This document shows positions 9,865 through 22,207 of a DNA stretch of 64,000 nucleotides, piece by piece. Numbering within the stretch: position 1 is the first letter of the stretch; each line of letters opens with the position of its first letter. The notes under the pieces are model-generated. The model was given only the letters and a program-made list of their open reading frames with translations, was not told the origin of the DNA and made no database searches. The position numbers were made by a program, and so were the translations under genes. The DNA is from Atopsyche davidsoni (lineage: Eukaryota > Arthropoda > Insecta > Trichoptera > Hydrobiosidae), in NCBI GenBank assembly GCA_022113835.1, contig JAILWY010000014.1, positions 1,426,001 to 1,490,000 of the forward strand, given 5' to 3'.

Positions 9865-12800
9865 AGCAGCATCCACTGTTAGCCCAGCTGCGGTGCCAAG
9901 CGAGATTGATAGCGAGTCTTACAAATATTAGCCTGGAGATTTGTTTGAAGATTGTGCCAACGGAATCAAATACGAGGTGCGTGTGGCTCCTCCGATTCAT
10001 TGTTTTAATAATCAAAAAAATACTTATGAGTCGTGTGTCGCTGATTATTCAAAACATTGCAAATATTCTAACAAAGCTTGTACAATGGAAATTTGTCGAA
10101 AATTCTGATTTCTGATTTGTACATTTTTTTTACACAAAGGATAAGATTTTCTCTTCATCATCTTAGCGTCTTTACAAATTTAATTTGTAGTTGCAGGGTA
10201 TAAATATAACTTATAATTTTGCTTATCACTTGTTAAATATTAATGAGTAGTTGCACTTTGTAGTTCATGAAAGAATCTTCCATTTGGTCTAAAAACAATA
10301 TTACACTGCTGAAAGTATGTATTAAATGTAAAATATTTGTCTATATTTTGTTTTAAATTCTTGGTTTCAAGCTAACTTTAGTTAACATAAATTTCTATTG
10401 AAAATTTCCATTGATGATCATTAAATATTGTATTCAAACTACAATCAGATGAAGTAAGGCTTTATATAATTGGAAAATATTAAACAGCTCTCACGTCGAG
10501 TATGAAAACCAAATTGAGGTTTTAAAATATTCCAAACTCTCAAGAGTTCTAATAAATTGGATAAAATGGATTGCAATTCATGAAAAATTGTTTTGAGCAC
10601 CGTAAACAAATGATAATTTATTTTTATCTCCAGCGATTCCAAAATCAATTAATTCATTTCAGGTTAATTTGCGGTTTCAAGCAAATTATACAGATTTTAT
10701 CCAGTACAAAGAAACAGTATTTGTTCCGAGTGTTGTGTGCTTGCTTAACGACAGGTGCGTCGCTGTAAAAACTATGAGAACTTAAGCCAGACGAAATGCT
10801 GTTGACGATAATTAGTGCAAACATCTACAGCTGCTCCAGAGTGAAATGCCATGGTAATTGTTTAATCAATTAATTATTTGTGAGGGCATTCTTAGCGGGG
10901 CCTAATCAGTACACTTGTACAAGATTTATTTGCTTACACACCAGAATTTATGGATTTCTAGCTAAGTGTGCACCGGTGAATATATATTCACAATTCACAC
11001 TGTGAGGTTATTTCAGAATTTAATTTAATTACTTACTTTAATTTTTTGTATTGAAAATATGTGAGCCTTTCTCTTAGTCTAAGTCACAGAAATAATCCAC
11101 ATTCAAATGAAAACATAAATCCCTAATCAAATACTTAAAATGAGGGCCTTTTCGTGAGAACAAGTAATGTTTCACAAAGCATACGATTTTTCAATGGCTA
11201 GGTTAGAATATATCTTTCCGTTCAGACATCGCTTCATCATCAAAATAACACAGCTGGGATGTGATATAATTATTTTAATTTATAATCTAATTTCATTTTC
11301 AGCCCTGAGGCAGCTTAATAGGCTCAATGCTTACACCTAGTTTCAAAAGGTGATTAACGATAAACTATTGAATATTTTTATAAAAGGTAACAAGCTGGTT
11401 TATAGAAATTTATGATTTATAGCAATGCTTTCTTTTATTAGATTTTATATTATAATTAATGGAGGTTCGAATTACACACCGAATAAGAATCTTAACGAGT
11501 ACTTACAAAAGGCTTTTTGACACTTTTAAATGTAACATCCTGTGCTACATATAATATGGTATATGGGACTGTAAAATATTGCAACGCCGCTATTTGATTT
11601 TTACCATGGTGGCATAGTTAAGTCAATAAAAATTGTCTACACCATATAGAAGATTAAGAATGGGAAGGGGAATCTGAGTGTGAATAGACCGAAGGTGAGG
11701 TGACCAGAAAGTGTAACAGTGCCCTGCTGTATTTTGGGCGAGATAAACTGGATACAGGCAGCATTGAATGAGACATATTTTCATAGAGACCAGGATCCAC
11801 CATGGGTTGTAGTGACAAGGATAATTAATATGTATAAAATTACTTATTTGACTATTAATCTACAATCAGAGCTTGTAAACTATAAATAATAACAAAATGG
11901 ATATTAAGATTGCTTAACGAGTCAAAATCAAGCTTTTTCTAAAGTGTATGAAGTTCTCAGTGCTTAGACGATCATTTAACGAGAGACGAGTGCATCTTTT
12001 AGTATTTCAATAAAGTTAATACTCGTACATTATAATCTATAAAAACCTAGTAATGTATTATTTCAACTGAGAGGTATGCATGATGTTAAAATTAATAAGT
12101 ATAGTCAGAAAAAAATGTATCCACTCTAACTGTTAAGAATAACAGTTATTTTATTTCTCAACTATGATTGCATTTTTATTGTTTTGTTTTAGATGAAGAA
12201 GCACAAGTCTTTACTAGAGTACCGTGAAAAGTATTGTTTCTCTCTTTCCAATTAGTCAGTACTTAAAAATACGAAGGTTGTCATGATGGGCGCTGGCAAT
12301 GGGTACCAGTGTGCGAGGCAAGGCTTTCTGGCTGAAGGTCGCAGCTTCTTGGCTCTGCAAACAAGCCCAGCGAGCAGAACGAGTCCATTACTCAACTGTG
12401 AAGGGCTCGATGGCAAATGCAGTCATCCTGATACATTTATACTTTAAATATCTAAACTATTTGCTTAAAAAGAAAAACTCCTAAGCCATATATGCTGTTT
12501 TTCAATTGTTTATAAAATAAACACGATGAAAATTTTTTAAATTATTTATTTAAAATTTATGTAAAAGCAAGGCACAATATAATGAAGATATATACATATT
12601 AACTCAAATATATTACTTGTATACATAAATTATAAATATATTTAAATAAAAACCAGGTTTATATGACATCCTTACATTGTCCTTTTTTAAAGATATCCTT
12701 TACATTATCCTTTTTTAAAGAAACAATATAACCATAAAAATTATAGATTTACTTTCATGTCATCAGTGTAAATTATCAAAATACCTCTGAAAACATTGAC

Positions 12801-13030
12801 AAGGAAATTCTCTTGGAAATTATGATGTTTTTTAAAATATTTTTGAACATGTATATAAAGGAAAAAATATAACATTAAAAACAACAACTTTTTATGAACA
12901 AATAAAAGGTTGCTTTTAGATTTTCCAGAATAATGGTTGGTGGTTGTTAATTTAACATAAGAGAAAAATATGTTGTTTGCCAAAATACAGTAAAAAGTAA
13001 TATCTTTGATGAGTTATGCATACATTTAAC
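9865..13030. other. Intergenic spacer between the two MK[IL]C genes
   Basis: Mostly AT-rich with no recognisable gene. A small GC-rich patch at about 12285-12430 has short open frames on both strands but no splice, promoter or family support. The stretch just below 13030 is the likely 3' UTR of the next gene; it has candidate minus-strand AATAAA signals and a short tandem repeat at 12664-12720. Confidence 0.55.
12664..12720. repeat. Two-copy tandem repeat of about 28 bp
   Basis: Two adjacent near-identical units share CATTGTCCTTTTTTAAAG and CATTATCCTTTTTTAAAG. They lie about 300-370 bp past the stop codon at 13031, probably in the 3' UTR. Confidence 0.6.
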
Positions 13031-14888
13031 TTAACCATTTCCACAGGTACATTCTTCAGTGCCACTGCTTTCGTTATGACTGCTGCTACTAGAACTGCTA
13101 CTAGACTGACTAGAAGAACTACTTGATTGGCTAGATGAGTTGCTACTAGATTCACTCGACCCGCTAGCAGAGCTTTCAGATCCACCGGATGATTCACTAG
13201 TTGAACTGGATTCACTACCTGAGCTACTGCTTTGGCTGGAAGAACTGCTGCTTGATTGACTTGAAGAACTGCTGTTGGATTCACTTCCGGAATTGCTGCT
13301 TGATGCGCTACCCGAGTTGCTACTTGAACTGTTTCCTGAACTGCTACTACTGGATCCACTGCTGGAGCTGCTGCTGCTTCCTTTTCCAGATGCACTGCTT
13401 GAAGAACTTCCAGAACTACTGCTGCTACCCTTTTTTCCAGATGAACTACTTGAGCTACTTCCAGAACTGCTGCTAGATCCCCCACCAGAGCTACTACTTG
13501 ATCCGCTGCTAGAACTGCTGCTGCTTCCTTTTCCAGATGCACTGCTTGAAGAATTTCCAGAACTACTGCTGCTACCCTTTTTTCCAGATGAACTACTTGA
13601 GCTACTTCCAGAGCTACTACTAGATCCCCCAATAGAACTACTACTTGATCCGCTGCTAGAACTGCTGCTGCTTCCTTTTCCAGATGCACTGCTTGAAGAA
13701 CTTCCAGAACTACTGCTGCTACCCTTTTTTCCAGATGAACTACTTGAGCTACTTCCAGAACTGCTGCTGCTTTCTTTTCCAGATGAACTGTTCGAAGAAC
13801 TACCAGAACTACTACTGCTACTTTCTTTTCCAGATGAACTACTTGAACTACTTCCAGAGCTGCTGCTTGAACTGCCTCTATGTTCCGTACTGTGGGATCC
13901 ACGTTTTTTCTCTCTTGATGAGGAACTCCTACTTCTGGACCAATCTCTTGAATGTTCTTTACTGTGAGATCCTTTATTTTCTTTGCTACCTTTTTTCCTA
14001 TAACTTTTGTTGCTCTTTTTCTTGGAACTCTTCTTTTGCGAAGAGCTTTTAGATCTGCTTTTAGAACTACTTCTTGAACTTCTTCTATATTCCTTACTGT
14101 GACTTCTTGAAGACTTAGACGAGCAACTTCTACTTTTTGAGCTATTTCCAACCTCCTTGCTGTGAGATCCACGTTTTTTCTTACTACGCTTTTTTTCGGA
14201 ACTCTTTTGAGAAGAGCTTCTGGATCTCCTTTCAGAACTACCACTTGAATTATGTCCAACTTCCCTGCTTCTACTGCTTGAACCTTTGCTCACTCCCTTG
14301 CATGTTGACTTTGAAGAAAGAGCACAAGAAGCAATGCCCTGTTTAAAAAAATATTGAAACCATTAAAGACATATTTTTAAAAATGCAATTTTTTTTTACA
14401 TTCCTAATAAGCTCCTGAAATCAGCTTGTTGCAACAGAGAATCGTCAATTTTCTCTGATCTCATTGGTTGAATTCTCTGCGCAAAGAGTTATGGCTAATT
14501 AAATAGTTGAAATTTTTCATATAGTAGAAATGTACTTACAAAGTTTGAAATATTTTTTGGTTTAGAAGGATGGTATGAACTTACGACTTAACCTTAGTCA
14601 CAAATCTGATATTTATTTCGTAAAAAATACATTGGGATGGTTTATTTTTTAATAAATTAATCAGCAAGTTTTTTTCCCTTACCAACTTGCTTAACATTGT
14701 CTTTTTGCAAAAAAATGTATACTTGATTCTAGTCAACCCAAGCCACATGTTGACATAGTTGACATATGCAAGTAGAATCAAGAATATTGTTTTTTTTATA
14801 AGATATAATTATAAATAGGTTGTGTTGATTACTTAAGACTTACGTGGACAGCCACTAGGCAGATTAGAAAGAAAAAGCAGAGCTTCAT
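13031..14888 (-). CDS. Ser-rich silk-like protein with basic Arg/Ser/Lys N-terminal domain
   Basis: Exon 1 (14844-14888) encodes MKLCFFFLICLVAVH with a GTAAGT donor. Exon 2 (13031-14338) starts GIASCALSSKSTCKG after an AACAG acceptor, in phase 0. The product is about 450 residues. Residues 35-165 are strongly basic and Ser-rich (SERRSRSSSQKSSEKKRSKK, GSHSKEH), unlike the other Ser-rich genes here. The next 200 residues are poly-Ser blocks with GKKG, GKGS and GGG spacers in a repeating module. The end is Ser/Gln/Glu-rich and finishes EECTCGNG, with a terminal CXC as in the previous gene (NCGC). A C-terminal CXCX motif has been noted in several lepidopteran sericins (from memory). The basic domain resembles RS domains in composition, but the signal peptide argues for secretion. 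Confidence 0.76.
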
Positions 14889-14953
14889 GGTGAAGCTGCC
14901 TGTCTGACAGCTCCAGGGGTGCTGGATTGAACAGCTACAGCATCTGAGAATCT

Positions 14954-14960
14954 CTTATAC
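14954..14960 (-). promoter_or_regulatory. TATA box of the basic Ser-rich gene
   Basis: GTATAAG on the minus strand, about 70 bp upstream of the ATG at 14888. Confidence 0.5.
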
Positions 14961-16294
14961 TCATTACTGTTGTTGCAGCTGGTATTGACAGATGATTGAT
15001 CACTACAGACAGATGTACTAATTCAATCCATTAAGACTGTCTGTTCGTTAAATGAATATTTTTATACAAATATTTATCTAAAAATAAGTAGTATTCATTA
15101 TAGGTATTATTTGAATATCGATTTTGATGTTTGAAGTGCCTAATTCTATTTATTTTATTTGTAAATACTTATTGACTTACAATCATCATAAGACAACCTT
15201 TCCGAAAAATAATCTTGTTCATTTGAACAAAAACGATTGTTTTACCTGTTCAAAACCATTTTTTTTTTTCATATCACATTTACAAATATGATGAATTATT
15301 ATATCATTATAAAATCTGTTTTGTTATATTAATCTCCGCAGATCTTTTATTCCGCAGACACACATATTTGGCTCTGTTCAGTCTCATAATTTCGACGAAT
15401 AATGTAAATATTTCCCGGTTAAATTTTCTGAATAATTATCTAATAATGTAAGGACGCACGGTCGTACTATATGAGATATCATTGAGGCTGTATGAGATTG
15501 AACCGTATGAGATATCATTCTGAAGAGTTTTACAATGCTGTGTGGTGCAGAGAGTGCATATAATCCAATTTGATTTATCGAGTTATAATTATGGATGCTT
15601 TCATTTTAGAAATATTGTTTACCTAATGATGTGTATATTTTGTTTAGTTATTTGCAAGTAAAATAGAATTGTTTAATTAATTTTTATAAAACACTTTATT
15701 ATCAGTCAATGAGCATATTTCACATGAGAAAAATAAAGTATTATCATTTGCAACAAAAAACAAATAAGTATATAAAATATATATATATATATTACAAGTC
15801 CCAAAACCACGTCTAAATCCATCTACTTTAAATTCATTCAAAAACACGTTTCCTAAATATTTGATTTCTCATTAAATAATAATATTAGTAACATATAAAA
15901 TATAAAATACTTGTAATAATATTTATAATAAATAAACATATTTCAATAAAACCTGTCTGAAAAATAAACGGTCAGTTTGTGAAAAGTTTCATTCTGTAAT
16001 ACATACATTAATATATTATTAAATATAATATGTCACACCTTATTTTTAATATTCCGTGATTCCCATTTACTGTGAAATTATTAAACAAATTATAATAGGT
16101 CCTTCAAAAGTCTATGAAATTAATGACTCGAGGATGGTTCTATTGCAAATCGTCAATTTTCCACAGTTTGTCCCGTTTCATGTTTGAGTATTCCTGTAAA
16201 AACGAAGAGAAAATATTTTTTCATTGTCTCAAATATTAGAGCTATTGCTGTGTACTTATTGTATCTAAGTTTACATTTCGTACCTATTGTATTC
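14961..16294. other. Intergenic spacer
   Basis: AT-rich, with a TA microsatellite near 15777-15791. No coding or mobile element was recognised. The part next to 16294 is the likely 3' UTR of the following minus-strand gene. Confidence 0.55.
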
Positions 16295-19200
16295 TTATTC
16301 GCCGCTTTCTTCTTCGTGGGTAGTCTCATCTTGGGAGCTGTTATCGCTTGAACTATCTGAAGACTTGCTAGCATCATTGCTGCTATTGTCATCTCCACAA
16401 TTTGAAGATTCTGCATTCTTGCTAGACTGGCTGCTGGAACTGCTGCTTGCAGATGAAGAGCTGGAAGAACTGGCACTATTTGCACTACTAGAGCTACTAC
16501 TGCTCTTAGAACCCTTGCTAGATCCAGAGCCGCTTGAGTTATTGTCAGAGTTGGATCCACTTGCAGAGTTGCTGCTAGCACTATTGGCTGAACTGCTGGA
16601 AGAGCTGCTGCTAGAGCTACTTCCAGAGCTGCTTGCGGAGCTACTTCCTGAGTTGCCTTCTGCCTTTTTGCCTGAACTGCTACTAGATTGACTTGCAGAA
16701 CTGCTGCTGGCATTGCTGGCTGCACTACTTGATTGACTTGATGAGCTACTGCTAGAACTACTATTTGAATTTTTGCCGGAACTACTTCCCGAGCTACTTC
16801 CTGAACTGCTTCCTGAGCTCTTACCAGAGCTACTTGCACTCTGTGAACTGCTATTGGAAGCGCTGGCAGCGTTGCTAGATTGACTGGCGGAGCTACTGCT
16901 AGAGCTGCTACTTGACTTTTTGCCAGATCTTCTCTTTTCCGAGCTTTCAGAGCTACTGTTTTCACCTGAGTTTCCAGAATGGCCACCAGACTTCTTGCTG
17001 CTCTTGTTACTTCCAGAGCTACTTGCACTCTGTGAACTACTGCTGGAAGCACTGGCAGAGTTGCTGGATTGACTGGCGGAGTTACTGCTAGAACTGCTAC
17101 TTGACTTTTTGCCAGATCTCCTCTTTTCTGAGCTTTCGGAATTGCTATTTTCGCCAGAACCATTTTCACCTGAGCTTCCAGAACGGCCACCAGACTTCTT
17201 TTTACTCTTGGATTTAGATTGACTGGAAGAGCTACTGTTTGATTGACTTGCGTTACTGTTGTTGGAGCTACTGGACTCGCTTGCTGAACTGCTATCCGAC
17301 CCTTTGCTTCCTGAGCACTTGCGTTTTGATTTACCGCTGCCATTTGAATCGCCTCCATCATCCTCTTCTGGTTCTGGACCTTGAGCAGATTTTGGAGAAG
17401 GTTCAGGCTCGGGAGCTGGTGCTGGAGCACTTTCTGCCACAGGCGCAACCTCTGGAGTAGGCTCAGGCTCTGGAGTTGGTGTTGGCTTGGGTTCTGGAGT
17501 CGGTTCAGGCTCTGTAGCTGGCGTAGGCTGGGGTTCTGGAGTAGGTTCTGGAGTAGGTTCTGGAGTAGGTTCTGGAGTAGGTTCTGGAGTAGGTTCTGGA
17601 GTAGGTTCTGGAGTAGGTTCTGGAGAAGGTACTGGAGTAGGTTCTTGAGATGATACTGGAGTAGGTTCTTGAGTAGGTTCAGGGATCGGAGCCGGTTCTG
17701 GAGCAGGTTCGGGTGCAAGTATCGGGGCAGGTTCGGGCTCTGAAGCAGGTGCAGGCTCAGGTGCAGGTGCAGGTTCAGGCGCGGTTTCTGGAGCTGGTGC
17801 AGGCTCAGGTGCCGATGTAGGTTCAGGCGCGACTTCTGGTGCAGGTGCTGGACTTTCTTCTGGGATCGATTCAGGTTCAGGCATCGGTGCCAGGACTGGT
17901 GCTGGAATGGCTTGGGGTTTGCCTTCTTTTCCTTTTTTGCATCCGGAGTCCTTACTACTGCTGCTGCTTGATGAACTAGCAGAACTACTGCTTGAGTTTT
18001 GACCAGAACTGCTGCTAGACGAACTACCAGAACTGCTACTAGATCCTTTTCCTGAGCTAGAAGATGAACTTCCAGAGGAACTGCTTGACTTATTGTCCTT
18101 TGAACTGCTGCTTGAAGAACTTCCAGAGCTACTGCTGGATCCTTTGTTAGAACTAGATGAAGAGCTTCCCGAAGAGCTGCCTGACTTATTATCTTTGGAA
18201 CTGCTGCTTGAAGAACTTCCGGAACTGCTGCTTGAGCCTTGGCTTGAGCTACTTGACGAGCTTCCTGCACTACTGCTTGAGTTCTTACCCGAGGAACTAG
18301 AGGATGAACTGCCAGAGCTGCTGCTAGATCCTTTGTTAGAACTACTACTAGACGAACTTCCAGAACTACTGCTTGAGTTCTTACCCGAAGAACTGGAGGA
18401 TGAACTGCCAGAGCTGCTGCTAGATCCTTTATTAGAACTACTGCTAGACGAACTTCCAGAACTACTGCTTGAGTTCTTACCCGAAGAACTGGAGGATGAA
18501 CTGCCAGAGCTGCTGCTAGATCCTTTATTAGAACTACTGCTAGACGAACTTCCAGAACTACTGCTTGAGTTCTTACCCGAAGAACTGGAGGATGAACTGC
18601 CAGAGCTGCTGCTAGATCCTTTATTAGAACTACTGCTAGACGAACTTCCAGAACTACTGCTTGAGTTCTTATCAGAGGAACTGGAGGATGAACTGCCAGA
18701 GCTGCTGCTAGATCCTTTATTAGAACTACTACTAGACGAACTTCCAGAACTACTGCTTGAGTTCTTATCAGAGGAACTGGAGGATGAACTGCCAGAGCTG
18801 CTGCTAGATCCTTTATTAGAACTACTACTAGACGAACTTCCAGAACTACTGCTTGAGTTCTTATCAGAGGAACTGGAGGATGAACTGCCAGAGCTGCTGC
18901 TAGATCCTTTATTAGAACTACTACTAGACGAACTTCCAGAGCTGCTGCTCGAGCCTTGGTTTGAACTGGACGATGAGCTTCCCGAAGAGCTGCTTGACTT
19001 ATTGTCCTTGGAACTGCTGCTTGATGAACTACCAGAGCTACTGCTGGATCCTTTGTTGGAACTAGATGATGAGCTTCCTGAGCTGCTGCTAGATTTGTTA
19101 TCATTAGAGCTACTGCTAGAAGAGCTTCCTGAAGAACTACTAGAAGCATTGTTTTTTGATCCTTTGTTACATGATTTATCAGATGATCTTTCTGAGCTGT

Positions 19201-20999
19201 GAGAGCTGTTCTTGGATTTTTTGTTATTGGAACTGCTGCTTGATGAACTGCCAGAGCTGCTGCTTGATCCATTGTTAGAACTGGATGATGAACTTCCGGA
19301 GGAACTGCTTGACTTATTGTCCTTTGAACTGCTGCTTGAAGAACTGCCAGAGCTGCTACTGGATCCTTTGTTAGAACTAGATGATGAGCTTCCTGAAGAG
19401 CTGTTTGACTTATTGTCCTTGGAACTGCTGCTTGAAGAACTGCCAGAGCTACTGCTGGATCCTTTGTTAGAACTGGATGACGAGCTTCCCGAAGAGCTGC
19501 TTGATTTATTGTCCTTGGAACTGCTGCTTGATGAACTACCAGAGCTGCTGCTGGATCCTTTGTTGGAACTAGATGAAGAGCTTCCTGAGCTGCTGCTAGA
19601 TTTGTTATCATTAGAGCTACTGCTAGAAGAGCTTCCTGAAGAACTACTAGAAGCATTGTTTTTTGATCCTTTGTTACATGATTTATCAGATGATCTTTCT
19701 GAGCTGTGAGAGCTGTTCTTGGATTTTTTGTTATTGGAACTGCTGCTTGATGAACTGCCAGAGCTGCTGCTTGATCCATTGTTAGAACTGGATGATGAAC
19801 TTCCGGAGGAACTGCTTGACTTATTGTCCTTTGAACTGCTGCTTGAAGAACTTCCAGAGCTACTGCTGGATCCTTTGTTAGAACTAGATGAAGAGCTTCC
19901 CGAAGAGCTGCCTGACTTATTATCTTTGGAACTGCTGCTTGAAGAACTTCCGGAACTGCTGCTTGAGCCTTGGCTTGAGCTACTTGACGAGCTTCCTGCA
20001 CTGCTGCATGAACCTTTCTTGTTGCTATTACCTCCTGAACTACTGCTAGAAGAACTTCCAGAACTGCTACTAGATCCATTTTTGGAGCTGCTACTGCTGC
20101 TAGATGCTCCAGATGAGCTACTTGCATCCTTGCTGTTAGAACTGGAACTGCTTCCGGAGCTGCTGCTGGATCCTTTGTTGTTAGAAGAAGCTGCTGAATT
20201 TGAACTTGCACTACTTGAAGATGATTTGCTTGCAGCGTTACTGCTACTAGAACTACTACTAGCACTGCTGCTACTAGCTCCTTTGCTGTTTGATGAACTA
20301 CCCGAGGAGCCTCCTGATTTGTTTGCAGATTTGCTACTGCTGCTGCTAGCGCTATTGCTACTCGAGCTACTGCCACTACTGCTCGATGATTTAGAGCTAC
20401 TAGAAGCACTCGAAGAGTCACCAGATGACTTTTTGGCATCACCGCTAGATTTGTTGCTAGAACTACCCGAGCTGCTTGAACTACTGGAGCTGCTAGAACT
20501 GCTGGAGCTGCTAGCACTATTGCTGCTGCTGCTGCTGCTGCTAGAAGCACTCTTAGCCCCAGAATTTACAGCTTTAGTATTGGGTGATGGCCGAAGTGCA
20601 CATCCATTGATTACCTGAAATTTCACAACCACAAAAATGTTATGTTATATCTGCACATGAGCCTCCAAAAAAGTAAGTCTAATGAGTTCACCCAATATTT
20701 TAAAACTTATCAAGGAAATATTTAAAAAGTCTTATTAAACATTTTGGTACTAATATAACATAAATATACTATTACTATGACAAATAAATTAATATGAAAA
20801 GTTTATAAAATAATTAAGTTATCATCTAGGAAATATTTTAATACATTGAATAAGTGATGATTGATAGGTGGAAGTCACCCCCTCTTGTTTCCTGCTTTTA
20901 TCAAGGATAATAAAAGAACTTTATTTAGTTAGAGCATAAATATCTCACCTGGATGATGGCAAAGAGCACCAAAAACAAGACACTGAGTCTGACCCACAT
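16295..20999 (-). CDS. Giant sericin-like Ser-rich protein with Pro/Glu/Thr hinge
   Basis: Exon 1 (20949-20999) encodes [17 protein letters not shown] with a GTGAGA donor. Exon 2 (16295-20614) starts [15 protein letters not shown] after a TTTCAG acceptor, in phase 0. The product is about 1456 residues. The N-terminal two thirds is poly-Ser with Gly and charged spacers (NKG, KDNK, DKN, GKN), including a 32-residue repeat and an in-frame 507 bp duplication containing [14 protein letters not shown] Pro/Glu/Ala/Thr-rich hinge, with runs of the tetrapeptide PEPT, starts after [15 protein letters not shown] and ends near EPEEDDGGD; it is followed by a basic spot, KSKRKC. The C-terminal third is Ser/Ala/Asn/Gln-rich and ends HEEESGE. 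The signal exon and the LRPSP motif are shared with the gene at 27.4-34.1 kb, so these two are likely paralogues. Confidence 0.78.
17529..17655. repeat. 12 bp tandem repeat coding PEPT
   Basis: About ten copies of a GGTTCTGGAGTA-type unit encode the tetrapeptide PEPT on the minus strand, forming the most regular part of the Pro/Glu hinge. Confidence 0.8.
18300..18960. repeat. 96 bp tandem coding repeat
   Basis: Seven or so units with an exact 96 bp period (for example, GAGTTCTTA recurs at 18375, 18471 and so on) encode a 32-residue Ser/Gly module. The module ends in GKN in the right-reading copies of 18.3-18.6 kb and in DKN in those nearer 18.9 kb. Confidence 0.85.
19141..20010. repeat. 507 bp in-frame segmental duplication
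   Basis: The block beginning TAGAAGCATTGTTTTTTGAT at 19141 recurs at 19648, an offset of 507 bp (169 codons). The flanks are near-identical, including the unique [13 protein letters not shown] codons. A related block with the QGSSSSSG spacer also occurs near 18.24 and 19.96 kb. Confidence 0.8.
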
Positions 21000-21080
21000 C
21001 TTGGCTGCTGTCTTGTCACTTGTTCTGACCTGATCACCGATGATCAGTCACCGGTTTGATGACTCTCTCTAGTTGTCCCT

Positions 21081-21092
21081 CATATTTATATG
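21081..21092 (-). promoter_or_regulatory. TATA box of the giant Ser-rich gene
   Basis: CATATAAATATG on the minus strand, about 85-90 bp upstream of the ATG at 20999. It resembles the TATA region of the MWVR paralogue (CTTATAAATAT). Confidence 0.6.
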
Positions 21093-22205
21093 GCCAATTC
21101 TGATCCTTCACCAAACAAACGAGAGGCTGTCAGCCATTGATTGATGGAAGTACAGTTGGTATTTGATAATATTGGCTGACTTTGACAGATGAACACTTTT
21201 GATCATTCAGCTGGTTTTTGTCTGACAGGTCTTTGACAAACTGTTTGTTTGCTGAATTACGTTTGCACCTCGTAATGGTATGATGCTTGCTCTAGCAAGC
21301 CTACTTTAGAGTGATATTTTCAATTTTGCTATTTACTTTAATTCCCATCTACTTACGGGTTCCTTTTACTTTAGAGATTATCTTGTACATTCGTTGAAAT
21401 TCTAGATTAATGAAATAGTGCCACTGTGTTGATGAATATTCACTTACCCCGTTATTTCATTTTCATCCACCATTTTATGGTGACCTTTCCAATCACTAAT
21501 ATAAATTGGATAAAAAAGAAAGTATAGATAATTAATTATTCAGTTATCATATTTGATATTGAGCTAAGACATCTCATCATTTAGTTTACAATAGTAAATA
21601 TCACTCCTTTACCAAAAACTGAGCTCTTCCCTCTATAAATTTAATATAATTACTGAAGGAGATCAAGTTTAACTGTCTTATGTTAACATCCCATATCTAA
21701 ATTTGTTTCAAACCTTCCCAGATTCATTGTTCTATAAATTATTATATATATTAATATAATGCGTCTAAGAACTACTTAACAATGTGGTGTGTGGCTATCC
21801 CCTGATCCTGCGCACAGGTTGTGGGCTTACAATAAGTGACTTGGGTGGTAGCGTGTATGGAATTCTCTATTTTTGCTTTATGAAAAAAAGTTTGGTTTAT
21901 GAAAAATGTGTGTAAAAAAACCCTTCGTACCATGACTTAAGACAAGGAATTAATAAATAACAAGAATATAATTAGAGGATCAATAACATAAATAAAATTT
22001 TAAATAAAAAAACAGATAATAATATAGAATATACTATATGGAGAGAAAAACATTTGTGCATGTAGAAAAATGATTTGACTGCTTCTATACAGTGCAAGCG
22101 CTCTGCCTTTATAAAGGAACAGTAGCTGTCTTATAGTTAGTAACCTTCCCAAAACAATTCAAATGACTGAAAACATGTTTTTACTTACGAACATATATAT
22201 AAATA
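21093..22205. other. Intergenic spacer upstream of the giant Ser-rich gene
   Basis: AT-rich. The first 250 bp contains repeated TTTGACA/TGACAG words, but nothing that I can assign to a known factor. No gene was seen. Confidence 0.5.
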
Positions 22206-22207
22206 TA

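Noticed and set aside
12299..12484. 61-codon plus-strand frame in a GC patch
   Set aside because: No splice sites, promoter or recognisable family; the patch is open on both strands over short lengths only.
16153..20550. 1465-codon Ala/Val-rich minus-strand frame
   Set aside because: Shifted register of the giant Ser-rich exon, slightly longer by chance. The Ser frame connects to MWVR exon 1.
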